A DNA stretch of 64,000 bases from Chitinispirillales bacterium (GCA_031281485.1 JAITFI010000045.1:1-64000), one strand, 5' to 3'. Positions 44,292-53,208 are shown, counted from the stretch's first letter. Numbers and translations are program-made. The notes: generated by a model from the sequence alone, not told the origin.

Positions 44292-44359
44292 TTATATGCG
44301 GGGTTTAGCCCCGCATATCCTATGAAAGGGCGCGATTTATCGCGCCCTTTCGTCTAAAA
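44292..44359. repeat. Dispersed two-hairpin repeat family A, copy 6
   Basis: The constant hairpin is followed by the third tip version, AAAGGGCGCGATTTATCGCG with CCCTTT closing the stem, then CGTCTAAAAAAG. Confidence 0.8.
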
Positions 44360-44482
44360 AAGATTTAAAGACTTTGATTTTAAAGATTTTGATTTAAAAA
44401 GATTTTTCTGTTTTTCTTGACACACCGCGTCACCATGAATTATCTTTCCTAATAAGGCTTTTTTTTGTTTCGACAGATCAGG

Positions 44483-44503
44483 CCGGTTAAACGGCTTAAC
44501 CGG
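44483..44503 (+). promoter_or_regulatory. Palindrome upstream of the FISUMP pseudogene
   Basis: CCGGTTAA-ACGGC-TTAACCGG is a perfect 8-bp inverted repeat, 33 nt before the start codon. It may be an operator or a leader hairpin. Confidence 0.4.
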
Positions 44504-44535
44504 GTCACATGGGCTTTACTATCAGGAGTTTTTAG

Positions 44536-44819
44536 GTGAAAAGACCAACATTTTTTCTAGTCGCCGCGGCGCTCTTTACCGTAATCACAGCGCCGCCCGC
44601 GTCGGCACAAATCAAGTACGTGGCCGTCGTGGAAACGGAGGTAGACGAAGCGTCCGGCGTGTCAGCCAAGCTTAACAAGATTGGTGGACGGCTACAGAGG
44701 ACGAGGGTGGCTTCGCCAACTTCTGGCATATGGACTACTACGGCAACGTGTACGGAAACTACAGCACCTACAAGCGCGTAGGCAACTCGGTGCGTTGTGT
44801 TGAAGACGAGGTGCCCTAG
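44536..44819 (+). pseudogene. Broken FISUMP-type gene
   Basis: It starts at a GTG with CAGGAG upstream. A signal peptide (FFLVAAALFTVITAPPASA) is followed by QIKYVAVVETEVDEASGVSA and KLNK, the start of a longer Fibrobacter-type secreted protein. At 44681 the sequence jumps into another frame: WWTATEDEGGFANFWHMDYY and then VGNSVRCVEDEVP and a stop at 44817-44819, the C-terminal end of a FISUMP domain. The middle, probably several hundred codons, is gone. As it stands the first frame runs on to a stop at 44779-44781, so a short truncated product is possible. Confidence 0.8.
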
Positions 44820-44867
44820 TTCGATGAATGATAGCTATCTAGGTAAGATTCCGCGTCCGGCAAAGAA

Positions 44868-44912
44868 TGTCTGAACTAGGATTTGTAGGATTATAAGGAT
44901 TATAGGATTAAA
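44868..44912. repeat. Dispersed repeat family B, copy 7
   Basis: TGTCTGAACTAGGATTTGTA with further GGATTATAAGGATT units, about 50 nt after the FISUMP remnant. Confidence 0.7.
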
Positions 44913-44952
44913 CGTCAAAGGCGTTGCGTGTGTGTTGAAGTTGACGTTGGTT

Positions 44953-45031
44953 TTTAATCCTAAAATCTGTTTTTCAATCCTACTAACTTGTTTATCTCGG
45001 CGAAGCCAACTTGTTTATCTCGGCGAAGCCA
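44953..45031. repeat. Dispersed repeat family B, copy 8, with duplicated insert
   Basis: AATCCTAAAATC units lead into the insert ACTTGTTTATCTCGGCGAAG, which occurs twice in tandem here. The CTAGTTCAGACA end is missing. Copies 7 and 8 are inverted relative to each other. Confidence 0.75.
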
Positions 45032-45133
45032 AACTTCGTGCGATGTTTGATTATATAGATAACGTTGGGGTAGGGGATTGTTTTAGCGGTGCCCGCCGCT
45101 TCGCGGTGGGTCGAGAATTTTTTTTGCGAAAAA

Positions 45134-45163
45134 TTGACACCGCCGCCGCCGGTATATTATATT
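45134..45163 (+). promoter_or_regulatory. Promoter of PIN module 2
   Basis: TTGACA (45134-45139), a consensus -35, and TATATT (45158-45163) are 18 nt apart. The expected start is near 45170. Confidence 0.55.
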
Positions 45164-45176
45164 AATTCATACCAAA

Positions 45177-45204
45177 GGGGCGTAGGTATGCACGAAAATG
45201 TCAA
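45177..45204 (+). repeat. Direct repeat flanking PIN module 2, left
   Basis: A 28-nt sequence beginning GGGGCGTAGGTATG and ending CAA matches 24 of 28 positions of 45925-45952. It contains a start codon (MHENVK...) that opens a 13-codon frame ahead of the PIN gene. Confidence 0.6.
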
Positions 45205-45233
45205 GACAGGGTGTACACGAGGGGTATAAGGAT

Positions 45234-45692
45234 ATGGAACTACTGAGGATGAGGTTGCTGAGGATTTATTTGGATACGTGTTGCTATTGTCGGCTGTTTG
45301 ATGAATCGGAACAGGACAAGGTTATTAAAGAACAAGAATTAATCTCAGCTATATTAGATTTGAGTCCTGTTATGAATTATGTGATTTTGGGTAGTTTGGC
45401 GCTAAGGACCGAAATCAGTAAGATTCGCGACACAGAAAAGCGAATAGGGGTTTCAGATTACTATAATAGTACGGTAAATGAATATATTCCGTATACCAAT
45501 GGTATAACTAAACTTGCGCGGACAATGTCAACAAATGTTAGACTAGGAGGTTTTGACAGTTTACACTTGGCGTTTGCGGTAACAGCAAATGCCGATTATT
45601 TGCTGACAGTTGACAATGATTTTGAAAAAGCAAGTTCTAAATTGAATTTAAAAGTAAAAGTTATAAACCCGCAAAAATTTTGGGAGGTTTAG
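45234..45692 (+). CDS. PIN-domain toxin-like nuclease, module 2
   Basis: The 152-residue protein is a diverged homologue of the product at 7667-8110. Shared blocks are IYLDTCCYCRLFDE, the acidic GGFDSLHLAFAVTANADYLL and TVDNDFE, and LKVKVINPQKF. The four PIN acidic positions are present: D in LDTCCY, E in TEISKI, D in GGFDSLH and D in TVDNDF. I choose ATG 45234; earlier starts would add residues unlike module 1. The gene is more A/T-rich than core genes. It is followed after 1 nt by its small partner. Confidence 0.8.
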   Translation: MELLRMRLLRIYLDTCCYCRLFDESEQDKVIKEQELISAILDLSPVMNYVILGSLALRTEISKIRDTEKRIGVSDYYNSTVNEYIPYTNGITKLARTMSTNVRLGGFDSLHLAFAVTANADYLLTVDNDFEKASSKLNLKVKVINPQKFWEV

Positions 45693-45693
45693 A

Positions 45694-45939
45694 ATGACAG
45701 TTACAATAGATACTGATGATTGCGTTGAAATCAGGCGTATAGGATTAAAGGCGTTAAACAAGGCGTTGGGTATAAACGGCACGAAAGCGTTTTTAAGACA
45801 GTATACTTGCCGAAAAGGAGACTATACTAAAGAAAAAAGCGAGAATCCGCAACTAACGTTAGATGAAGTTCTTGAAGCAATGCGCGATGTGGATAAAGGA
45901 GAGATGGATATGGCGGATTATGCTGGGGCGTCGGTATGA
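45694..45939 (+). CDS. Putative antitoxin paired with PIN protein, module 2
   Basis: The 81-residue protein begins VTIDTDD and carries the same pattern as the partner at 8107-8325: IGLKALNKALGINGTKAF, then GDYTKEKSENPQLTLDE. It has a longer C-terminus (about 10 residues). GGGAGG is upstream of the ATG. It probably serves as antitoxin or cofactor of the PIN protein. Confidence 0.65.
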   Translation: MTVTIDTDDCVEIRRIGLKALNKALGINGTKAFLRQYTCRKGDYTKEKSENPQLTLDEVLEAMRDVDKGEMDMADYAGASV

Positions 45940-45952
45940 ACGAAAACATCAA
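45925..45952 (+). repeat. Direct repeat flanking PIN module 2, right
   Basis: It begins GGGGCGTCGGTATG and ends CAA, matching 45177-45204 at 24 of 28 positions. It opens a short frame starting MNENIKAELDRI that ends after about 36 codons and looks like the start of a lost gene. Confidence 0.6.
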
Positions 45953-45993
45953 AGCCGAACTCGACAGAATCGTAAGCACTCCGGCCACGACCG

Positions 45994-46893
45994 TCAAAAC
46001 CGCTCGGACACAGACGCCAATACCCGCGCGGTTTCCACGCTTATAGCGCGCAAACGCAACGTTCTAACGCTCCCGCTCTCCGAAATCGCGCCGGTTATTA
46101 TCACGTCCGCGCCGGCGAATTTTCCTATGGATACTATTTGGCTGTCGTCGACGGCCCCGCTCAGTTGAAATTTTTGCTCGTCCCGTATGCGGTCCAGCTC
46201 GCTTCTGTCGACCACGGTGTACCCGTTGTTGACCAACAAAAACTCAAGTTTATCGGCGGCAAGTACGGATAAGTTCTTGAATTGATCGCTTGCCGATACA
46301 TTGGTTATGGCAAGTTTCAGCCTCTTTTGCGTAGATTTCATGATGGCCTCCGCGGCGCGGTTCAGGGCTTTTTCTATCCCGCCGCTTGCGGTCGCGGCCT
46401 TTTTTTCATCGGCTTTTCCGCCGGATCGCCCCCGCTCGTCCGGCGTAACCCTGTCAGCCTTCGCGCCGCCCTGAGGGGCAACCGTGGCTGTGTCGCTCTC
46501 GGCTACGCTCTTGGCGATAATAATAGTGGGTTTCCTGAAGAGGCCTTTTTCCACCGACACCACAAGCGCCGGCGCCCTCTGTGTCGCGGTAAAACTCACC
46601 ATGTCGCTCTTGGCGTCGCCGATCTTGACGTAAATGTAGTGCATTCCGTTTACGACCGAAAAGGAGATGGAACCGCCGTTTTCGAGGCTGTACGGAATTG
46701 TGGCGTCGTCAACAAAAACCTGCATGATCCTATCCGCGTACGCCTTAGCCGGACGGCGCTGGACGGTGACGACCGCCTGAACGGCCACGCCGGACACGTG
46801 GGCTGGGGCGGTAGAGGCGCACTCCGCGAAAAGCGGAAGCAGCAGTGCCGCGACGGTCAATACTAACCATAATCCTAATTTTCTTCTTCTCAT
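45994..46893 (-). CDS. CsgG-family secreted protein
   Basis: The 299-residue protein has a signal peptide (LGLWLVLTVAALLLPLFAEC) and a C-terminal CsgG/LpoB-like domain (about 180-299): VLAADKLEFLLVNNGYTVVD, RSELDRIRDEQKFQLSGAV and SIGKFAGADVIITGAISESG. The N-terminal part (about 40-120) is a beta sandwich-like segment. A Lys/Gly/Asp linker follows. Proteins like this act at the outer membrane, as regulators or export parts. The Cys in the signal region (AECAS) could be a lipobox but lacks the usual spacing. GAGGG is upstream of the start. Confidence 0.8.
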   Translation of the reverse strand: MRRRKLGLWLVLTVAALLLPLFAECASTAPAHVSGVAVQAVVTVQRRPAKAYADRIMQVFVDDATIPYSLENGGSISFSVVNGMHYIYVKIGDAKSDMVSFTATQRAPALVVSVEKGLFRKPTIIIAKSVAESDTATVAPQGGAKADRVTPDERGRSGGKADEKKAATASGGIEKALNRAAEAIMKSTQKRLKLAITNVSASDQFKNLSVLAADKLEFLLVNNGYTVVDRSELDRIRDEQKFQLSGAVDDSQIVSIGKFAGADVIITGAISESGSVRTLRLRAISVETARVLASVSERF

Positions 46894-46973
46894 GGCACCC
46901 TCTTTTAAGGTACAAGCGTTTAAGGTATAAAATAATATAAAATCTTTTAAATCTTTAAAATCTTTTAAAATCT

Positions 46974-47037
46974 TTTTTTTTAGACGAAGCCCCTTCGGGG
47001 CTTCATAGGATATGCGGGGCTAAACCCCGCATATATA
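46974..47037. repeat. Dispersed two-hairpin repeat family A, copy 7
   Basis: Inverted copy with the AAGCCCC/GGGGCTT tip. It faces copy 8 head-to-head at 47115 around a tandem repeat. Confidence 0.8.
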
Positions 47038-47060
47038 AAATCAAAGTCAAAGGCTTTTTT

Positions 47061-47112
47061 CTTTTGACGTTATCTTTTGACGTTATCTTTTGACGTTATC
47101 TTTTGACGTTGA
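47061..47112. repeat. 13-bp tandem repeat, four copies
   Basis: CTTTTGACGTTAT is repeated three times exactly and a fourth time with a changed end (CTTTTGACGTTGA). The unit is the spacer sequence that normally separates paired family A elements, here expanded by slippage. Confidence 0.85.
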
Positions 47113-47114
47113 CT

Positions 47115-47184
47115 TTATATGCGGGGTTTAGCCCCGCATATCCTATGAAAGGGCGCGATTTATCGCGCCCTTTCGTCTAAAAAA
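47115..47184. repeat. Dispersed two-hairpin repeat family A, copy 8
   Basis: Direct orientation with the AAAGGGCGCGA-type tip, ending 45 nt past the 3' end of hrpA. Confidence 0.8.
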
Positions 47185-47228
47185 GATTTAAAAGAATTTG
47201 ATTTTAAAAGATTTTGATTTTAAAAGAT

Positions 47229-50200
47229 TCATAGTTTCCCCATCTCTTCAACCTTTTTATCTAACCGTTGATTTGACACCGGAAACAGCGTCTTAACGTG
47301 TTGGGCGAACTGGTTGATCTCAAATTCTCTCACCATTAACGCCAATTCATTCAACATTCGCTTACGGCGGTGGGCGTTTTCAAGCATTACGCTTTTTTTG
47401 GATAAATCGTTACAAAGCGATACGTACAGATTGACTTCGGCGCGCTTTTGGCGGTATTTGAACGGTTCTAGAGAGGCTTTTTCTATGATTGCCGCGAAGA
47501 CTTTCAGGTAGCGTTGGTATTGGAAAAAGATTTCTAGCGTGGTTTGCCCGTCCAAAATATCAGTAAAAAATCCGTTTAGCGCCTTCGCCAGCTCTTTGTG
47601 GATGTCCGCCGGCAATTTCTTTTTCGCCGACGATAGACGGGCGGTATTGTCCGTAAATATGCGTAATGACTCCTCAAATACGGATAGTACGCGGAAGCCT
47701 ATTCCTCTCAGCGATTCTTTGGTCTTTATTACCAACTGATCGAAACCCTCTTTGCTTCTCGGCGCGTCGTCGAAATCTAGAACGGATTCGCATATCATAT
47801 CGTATAACCTCGCCGCGAACTCGTCTCCTGACGCGAACGGGGCGCACATCACCTTCACCTCTTTGGAAAAGGCGATGTCGCGTTCGGTCCACGCCAGTTC
47901 TTTCATTAACGTTATTTCCAGTAACTTGCGGACTCCGTAGCGGTGGGCGATGTCGCTTTTAATTTTTGACGGGAAGAGGACCAAATCGACGCAGTTGTCG
48001 TTATCTGTATTGATACCGCCGTCAATAATCCCGCCGCCGGGTATCAACGCCGGATACCCGCGAACCGCGAAACCGCCCTTGTTCGAACCGATATCAAGCG
48101 GCTTGTCCAAGTCCTCGTCCGGCCATGATACAAGACCCGATTTCCGGTATGACGCGAAAGCGCCGTCCCAAGGCGAGCCTGCCGCCGTATTAACGGATGC
48201 GCCGGTTATATCGTTTATACCTGTATTAGCATCCGTACCGCCAACCACAGCGGTATCATTCATCCGTCTGAACAGTTCGCCGCTCCTGCCTTTGGCGACG
48301 ATATCATTCTTCTCGTCCCTTACCTCAATTTTCAAATCCAAGTGCGGATCCGTCTTATCGGAGTCTAACAATGCGGGATCAATATCAATACCGTAAATTT
48401 TTTTGATAGCCGATGATAATTCCTCCGCGAACGATTTATATGTCGCGGGCGGCGCCGTGATGTTATCGGCAAGCTTTTGCGCCGCCTCGCCTATCGGTAC
48501 AAATATCTTTCGTTGACTGCGCGGTAGCTGCTGCAGCAGGCTCTTTATCTGCGCCGGCCACAGCGGCGGGATCAGCCATCCGATTGTTTCCTTCGCTATA
48601 AACGGCAAAACCTTTTGCGGCAGCGCCAAAGTCACGCCGTCGTCTTCATTCCCCGGAGCAAAGGCGTATTTCAGCGCGAAATTCTGATTGCCGATGTTGA
48701 CGTGGTCGGGGTAAGCGTGAGCCTCTTTCGGGATTGATTCCTCAATTATATCCTCTTCGCGCATATACAGAAATTTATCATTTCCGGCGGACCTTATCGC
48801 CTTGTTCAGATCGTGTACGGACGCCGCAATCGGCAAGCGCTTCTTGTAGAAATCAAATATCGCCCCATCCCCCTTGTAATAACCCCTCGACCTCAGTTTT
48901 GCCTCGTATGAAAGGATTTTTTGTTTGAGCTTCTTGTTGTGATCGTAAAATTTGTGATGGCAAACAAGGTTCTCCTCAACTAACCCGTCCCTTATAAAGA
49001 TTTCCGTAGCCGCCTCCGGCTCCGCTTTGCTGTATAGGGCGTTTTTCTTTACGGCGAGCGGAAGCCCGAAGAGCATAACGCGTTCTATCGCCCGCACGCA
49101 CCCGCTCTCGGCGTCGAAAAACGGCGCCTCGAAGGTCCGTTTGCAAAAATCGGCGGCTAACTCCTCAAGCCACTCCGGTTTGATCGCCGCCACGGTTCTG
49201 GCGAACACGCGGCTGGTCTCCACTATCTCGTGACACACCACCCAATCGCATTTCTTCTTGGCAAGCGCCGAGCCGGGAAATATCAAAACCTCTTTACCCC
49301 CGGCGGCCTTGTATTTTCCGTTCTTGTCAAGATATGCGCAGTTGGCCAACAATCCGGTCAGCAGCGACCTATGCACCGCGTCGTAAGAGGCGGGCGCGGG
49401 ATTCTGCTCGTACCCTTTCATCCGCGAGAGCGTCTCGTCAAGCTGCCAATAGACGTCGTGCCACTCGCGCATCCGCGTGAACGACAAGAAGTGCCCCTTG
49501 CAGAAACGCCGCAAACCGCCCTGAGTTTTGAGCGTGTCCCACTCGTTCCTATAGGCGTCCCATAGGTTGACATACGTCAAGAAGTCCGAGCCTTTATCGA
49601 CGAATTTGACGTGCGCGGCGTCGGCTTCGGCTTGTTTCTCAAGCGGCCTCTCCCTGGGGTCAACAATGGAAAGCGCCGCGGCGATAATCTTCACCTCCCG
49701 CAGCGCGTTTTCCCGTCTGGCGGCGATAATCATCCGCGATATGTGCGGGTCGAACGGCAGCTGTGCCATCTCCGCGCCCATCCGCGTGAGTTTTTTCCCG
49801 TTGTCAATCGCCCCTAGCTCTTTCAACTGCGCGTATCCCTCCGAGATCGCCTGCTTCGACGGCGGGGCGATGAACGGGAAATCCTCAATCGCCCCCAGTT
49901 TATGCGCCGTCATTGTAAGTATCACCCCCGCGAGGTTGGAACGCTTTATCTCCGGCAGCGTAAAGGCTTCGCGCGAGTTGTAATCCTCTTCCGAATACAG
50001 GCGTATGCAGACGCCGTCCTGAACGCGTCCGCAGCGCCCCTTGCGCTGGTCGGCGCTTGCGCGGCTTATCGGCTCTATGGGTAGGCGGTTGGTGCGAAGC
50101 CTCGGCGCGTACCGCGATATGCGGGCAAGTCCCGTGTCCACGACGTAGCTGATGTTCGGCACGGTGACGGAGGTCTCGGCTATGTTCGTGCAAACGATGA

Positions 50201-51044
50201 TCCGGATCCTGCCGGACGGGTTGAATATCGCCTCTTGATCCGCCCTTGTCAGCCGCGAGAAGAGCGGTAGTATCTGCACGTCGCGCCGCAAAAGCGCCCC
50301 GCCCAGCTTGTCGCACGTCTCTCGGATGTCGCGCTCGGTGGGCATGAATACGAGCATATCGCCCGGCCCGTAGTAATCAAGCAAATCGGTGGCGGCGGTA
50401 ACCGCGTTCTCCACGTAGCCCGACCCAGCCGTCTCGTCGCCCTCCTCGTTTTCGGGTTTTCGGTACAGCACCTCGATGGGGAAGAGGCGCCCCGACACCT
50501 CGATTATCGGCGCGTTGTTGAAACAAGCGGAGAAGCTCTCGGCGTCTATGGTGGCGGAGGAGATGATGATCTTCAAATCGGGGCGGTTGCGGAGTATCTT
50601 CCGCAGGTATCCGAGCAGAAAATCGATATTCAAGCTCCGCTCGTGCGCCTCGTCTATGATGATGGTGTCGTACTGCCGGAAAAGACGGTCGTTCTCGGCC
50701 TCGGCGAGGAGGATGCCGTCGGTCATGAATTTGATAACGGTATCAGCCGACTCTTTGGCCGCGAAGCGTATCTTGTACCCGACCCGCCCCCCGAGCTGGC
50801 ACCCGAACTGCGCCGCCACACGCGCCGCGATGGACGTGGCCGCGATGCGCCTCGGCTGCGTGCACCCGATCCGCCCCCGCCGACCGAGCCCCGCGTCCAA
50901 GCAGAAAAACGGCAGCTGCGTGGTCTTGCCCGACCCCGTCTGCCCCGCCACGACAATGACTTGGTTGCCGCGAAGCGCTTGTATGATTTCGGCCCGCTTT
51001 TCGTAGATTGGGAGGTTTCGGGCGGTCTTGTCGATTTGGTTCAT
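47229..51044 (-). CDS. hrpA: ATP-dependent RNA helicase HrpA
   Basis: This DEAH-box RNA helicase of 1271 residues resembles bacterial HrpA. The N-terminal helicase has GQTGSGKTTQLPFF (P-loop, about 33-46), TQPRRIAATS, DEAHERS and SSATIDA, then the C-terminal lobe with CTNIAETSVTVP and RKGRCGRVQDGVC, a variant of the QRxGRAGR motif (Cys for Ala). HA2 and OB domains follow and a long DUF3418 C-terminus. A Gly/Asn/Thr-rich insert lies at about 935-965 in that C-terminal part. It is a single-gene unit. Confidence 0.95.
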   Translation of the reverse strand: MNQIDKTARNLPIYEKRAEIIQALRGNQVIVVAGQTGSGKTTQLPFFCLDAGLGRRGRIGCTQPRRIAATSIAARVAAQFGCQLGGRVGYKIRFAAKESADTVIKFMTDGILLAEAENDRLFRQYDTIIIDEAHERSLNIDFLLGYLRKILRNRPDLKIIISSATIDAESFSACFNNAPIIEVSGRLFPIEVLYRKPENEEGDETAGSGYVENAVTAATDLLDYYGPGDMLVFMPTERDIRETCDKLGGALLRRDVQILPLFSRLTRADQEAIFNPSGRIRIIVCTNIAETSVTVPNISYVVDTGLARISRYAPRLRTNRLPIEPISRASADQRKGRCGRVQDGVCIRLYSEEDYNSREAFTLPEIKRSNLAGVILTMTAHKLGAIEDFPFIAPPSKQAISEGYAQLKELGAIDNGKKLTRMGAEMAQLPFDPHISRMIIAARRENALREVKIIAAALSIVDPRERPLEKQAEADAAHVKFVDKGSDFLTYVNLWDAYRNEWDTLKTQGGLRRFCKGHFLSFTRMREWHDVYWQLDETLSRMKGYEQNPAPASYDAVHRSLLTGLLANCAYLDKNGKYKAAGGKEVLIFPGSALAKKKCDWVVCHEIVETSRVFARTVAAIKPEWLEELAADFCKRTFEAPFFDAESGCVRAIERVMLFGLPLAVKKNALYSKAEPEAATEIFIRDGLVEENLVCHHKFYDHNKKLKQKILSYEAKLRSRGYYKGDGAIFDFYKKRLPIAASVHDLNKAIRSAGNDKFLYMREEDIIEESIPKEAHAYPDHVNIGNQNFALKYAFAPGNEDDGVTLALPQKVLPFIAKETIGWLIPPLWPAQIKSLLQQLPRSQRKIFVPIGEAAQKLADNITAPPATYKSFAEELSSAIKKIYGIDIDPALLDSDKTDPHLDLKIEVRDEKNDIVAKGRSGELFRRMNDTAVVGGTDANTGINDITGASVNTAAGSPWDGAFASYRKSGLVSWPDEDLDKPLDIGSNKGGFAVRGYPALIPGGGIIDGGINTDNDNCVDLVLFPSKIKSDIAHRYGVRKLLEITLMKELAWTERDIAFSKEVKVMCAPFASGDEFAARLYDMICESVLDFDDAPRSKEGFDQLVIKTKESLRGIGFRVLSVFEESLRIFTDNTARLSSAKKKLPADIHKELAKALNGFFTDILDGQTTLEIFFQYQRYLKVFAAIIEKASLEPFKYRQKRAEVNLYVSLCNDLSKKSVMLENAHRRKRMLNELALMVREFEINQFAQHVKTLFPVSNQRLDKKVEEMGKL

Positions 51045-51193
51045 GGGGATAAATATAATTTAAAGACTTTGATTTTAAAGATTTTTGTAACAAATCCTCT
51101 GATAGCGAGGTATAATATTAATGACCGCGACGGCCTTAATTTATACTGATACGGTTAGGGTTGCCGGTCGTTTTCATCTAAAAAGGAGGATTT

Positions 51194-52354
51194 ATGAGAG
51201 GATTTATCGGGGTAGGGCGGTCGCTGGCGGTCGCGGCGGTGGTGCTGTTGGCGGGGTGCGGGGGTGGCGGCGGCGGTAATCTGGTGGACAATGATGGTGG
51301 TAATAACAACAATAACAATAATAACAACAACAATGGTGGTAATAACAATAACGGCGGGGGCAGCAACGGCGGGAATAATACCGGGGTTGTTGACCCTAAT
51401 ACGGTAGTTAGAGGCACGATCACCGACAAAAGAGACGGTACGATATACAAGACGGTCAAGATAGGCGAGCAGACGTGGATGGCGGAGAATTTGAACTATG
51501 ATACGGCGGATGGCACCGGTTCATGGTGTTATGATAACGAGACTGCAAATTGCAATCAGTATGGTCGGTTGTATGATTGGAATACGGCGATGGCGGTTTG
51601 TCCTTCCGGCTGGCATTTGCCGTCGCGTGATGAGTGGGGGGTGTTGACTGTAGCCGCCGGTGGTACCGGTACTTATGGTGATGGCGGTAAAGCGGGTGAG
51701 GCGTTGAAATCGACAAGCGGTTGGAACAATCAGAACAATGGCAGTAACGGTAACGGTAAGGATGACTACGGATTTTCGGCCCTGCCGGGCGGCGAACGAA
51801 ACTACTTCAGAGGCAGTTTCGACGATGCCGGCATCTTCGGCAACTGGTGGACGGCTACGGAGAACGGTGTGAACATAGCCAAGAACCGGACCATGATCTA
51901 CAACCGCAACTTAGTGTCCGAAAACGGCAACGACAAGAGCGAAGCCTTCTCGGTGCGCTGCCTCAAAGACCAATCCTCTGCTGATAGTTCGCTCTTGAAT
52001 GGAACGTGGCAAAGAGGCGACGGCAGCTATTATTATCAACTTAAAGTTGACGGCAATACTTGGATGTACTCGGATGGTCCGTATGGCAATATGATTGCGC
52101 AAAGCAAGGGAACGTGGAGCGGTAATTCTGCAAATTCCGCCCCCGCGTCCGCAACTGTGACGCTTACGATAACGCAAATTAACCCCTATGGCGACGGTAA
52201 TTGGATAGATTTTCCCCCTGAGTACAACAGCATACGGGTGACTGCGGCGACTTACGAATTAGATGCTTCGGCAAGAACGCTTACGATACGTGATGTGGCT
52301 TTAGCGGCAGAGCTTACTTGGAGTACGTTGGAAGGAACGTATAGAAAACAATAA
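51194..52354 (+). CDS. FISUMP-domain lipoprotein 1
   Basis: The 386-residue lipoprotein (VAAVVLLAGC lipobox) has a long Asn/Gly linker (about 27-65) coded by an AAY repeat. A FISUMP domain follows: GTIYKTVKIGEQTWMAENLN, CPSGWHLPSRDEWGVL, GFSALPGGERN and WWTATENG with FSVRCLKD. About 120 more residues form a second beta-rich domain of lipocalin-like pattern (SLLNGTWQRGDGSYYYQLKV). Its function is unknown; the family is expanded in Fibrobacter. AAAGGAGG is upstream of the ATG. Confidence 0.92.
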   Translation: MRGFIGVGRSLAVAAVVLLAGCGGGGGGNLVDNDGGNNNNNNNNNNNGGNNNNGGGSNGGNNTGVVDPNTVVRGTITDKRDGTIYKTVKIGEQTWMAENLNYDTADGTGSWCYDNETANCNQYGRLYDWNTAMAVCPSGWHLPSRDEWGVLTVAAGGTGTYGDGGKAGEALKSTSGWNNQNNGSNGNGKDDYGFSALPGGERNYFRGSFDDAGIFGNWWTATENGVNIAKNRTMIYNRNLVSENGNDKSEAFSVRCLKDQSSADSSLLNGTWQRGDGSYYYQLKVDGNTWMYSDGPYGNMIAQSKGTWSGNSANSAPASATVTLTITQINPYGDGNWIDFPPEYNSIRVTAATYELDASARTLTIRDVALAAELTWSTLEGTYRKQ

Positions 52355-52407
52355 CGGATTATGATACGTTATGATTAACGGTTGATACCATCTAAAAAGG
52401 AGGATTT

Positions 52408-53184
52408 ATGAGAGGATTTATCGGGATAGGGTGGGCACTGGCGGTTGCGGCGGTGGTGCTGTTGGCGGTGGGGTTGGCGGGGTGCGGGAGCGGTAATATG
52501 GTTGACAATGATGGCGGGAATAATACCGGGGTTGTTGACCCTAACACGGTAGTCAGAGGCACGTTTACCGACGACAGAGACGGTACGGTATACAAGACTG
52601 TCAAGATAGGTACGCAGACGTGGATGGCGGAGAATTTGAATTATGCGGTTGACAGTTCTTGGTGTTATGACAACGATCCCGATAATTGCGTGATGTATGG
52701 GAGGTTGTATAGCTGGGCGGCGGCGATGGATCTAGATCGGCGTTTTAATGATAGTACATGGGGTGGCAATAGTGTTAAACACAAAGGAGTTTGTCCGACC
52801 GGCTGGCATTTGTCGTCTCGTGATGATTGGGATCAGTTATCGGAGTCGGTTGGAGGTACGAAAGATAATATAGGAAGTTTTATTAATTGGTTGGATGCGG
52901 GTAAAAAGTTGAAATCGACAAGCGGTTGGGTTAGCACCAGTACGAGAAACGGTAATGGTACGGACGACTACGGATTTTCGGCCTTGCCCGGCGGCATGCG
53001 CGACATCGGCGGTGCTGTGGACTTCACAAGAGGTGGTGCTGAAGGCACATGGTGGACATCTATGAATTTCAGTAGAGCTCAGGCCTACCACCGGAACATA
53101 GGTTACTCAAACGATCACGTGACCGAGGCCGGAAGGAAAAAATACGAAGAGCGTTCGGTGCGTTGCGTTCAGAATTTTGAGTAG
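52408..53184 (+). CDS. FISUMP-domain lipoprotein 2
   Basis: This 258-residue tandem paralogue has the same leader, signal sequence and start region as the preceding gene (MRGFIGIGWALAVAAVVLL), with lipobox LAGC. The linker is short. The FISUMP domain shows KTVKIGTQTWMAENLN, CPTGWHLSSRDDWDQL, GFSALPGGMRD and SVRCVQN. It lacks the second domain. The two genes are 53 nt apart. Confidence 0.92.
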   Translation: MRGFIGIGWALAVAAVVLLAVGLAGCGSGNMVDNDGGNNTGVVDPNTVVRGTFTDDRDGTVYKTVKIGTQTWMAENLNYAVDSSWCYDNDPDNCVMYGRLYSWAAAMDLDRRFNDSTWGGNSVKHKGVCPTGWHLSSRDDWDQLSESVGGTKDNIGSFINWLDAGKKLKSTSGWVSTSTRNGNGTDDYGFSALPGGMRDIGGAVDFTRGGAEGTWWTSMNFSRAQAYHRNIGYSNDHVTEAGRKKYEERSVRCVQNFE

Positions 53185-53208
53185 ATGGTATTATACGGGG
53201 AGGGTACC

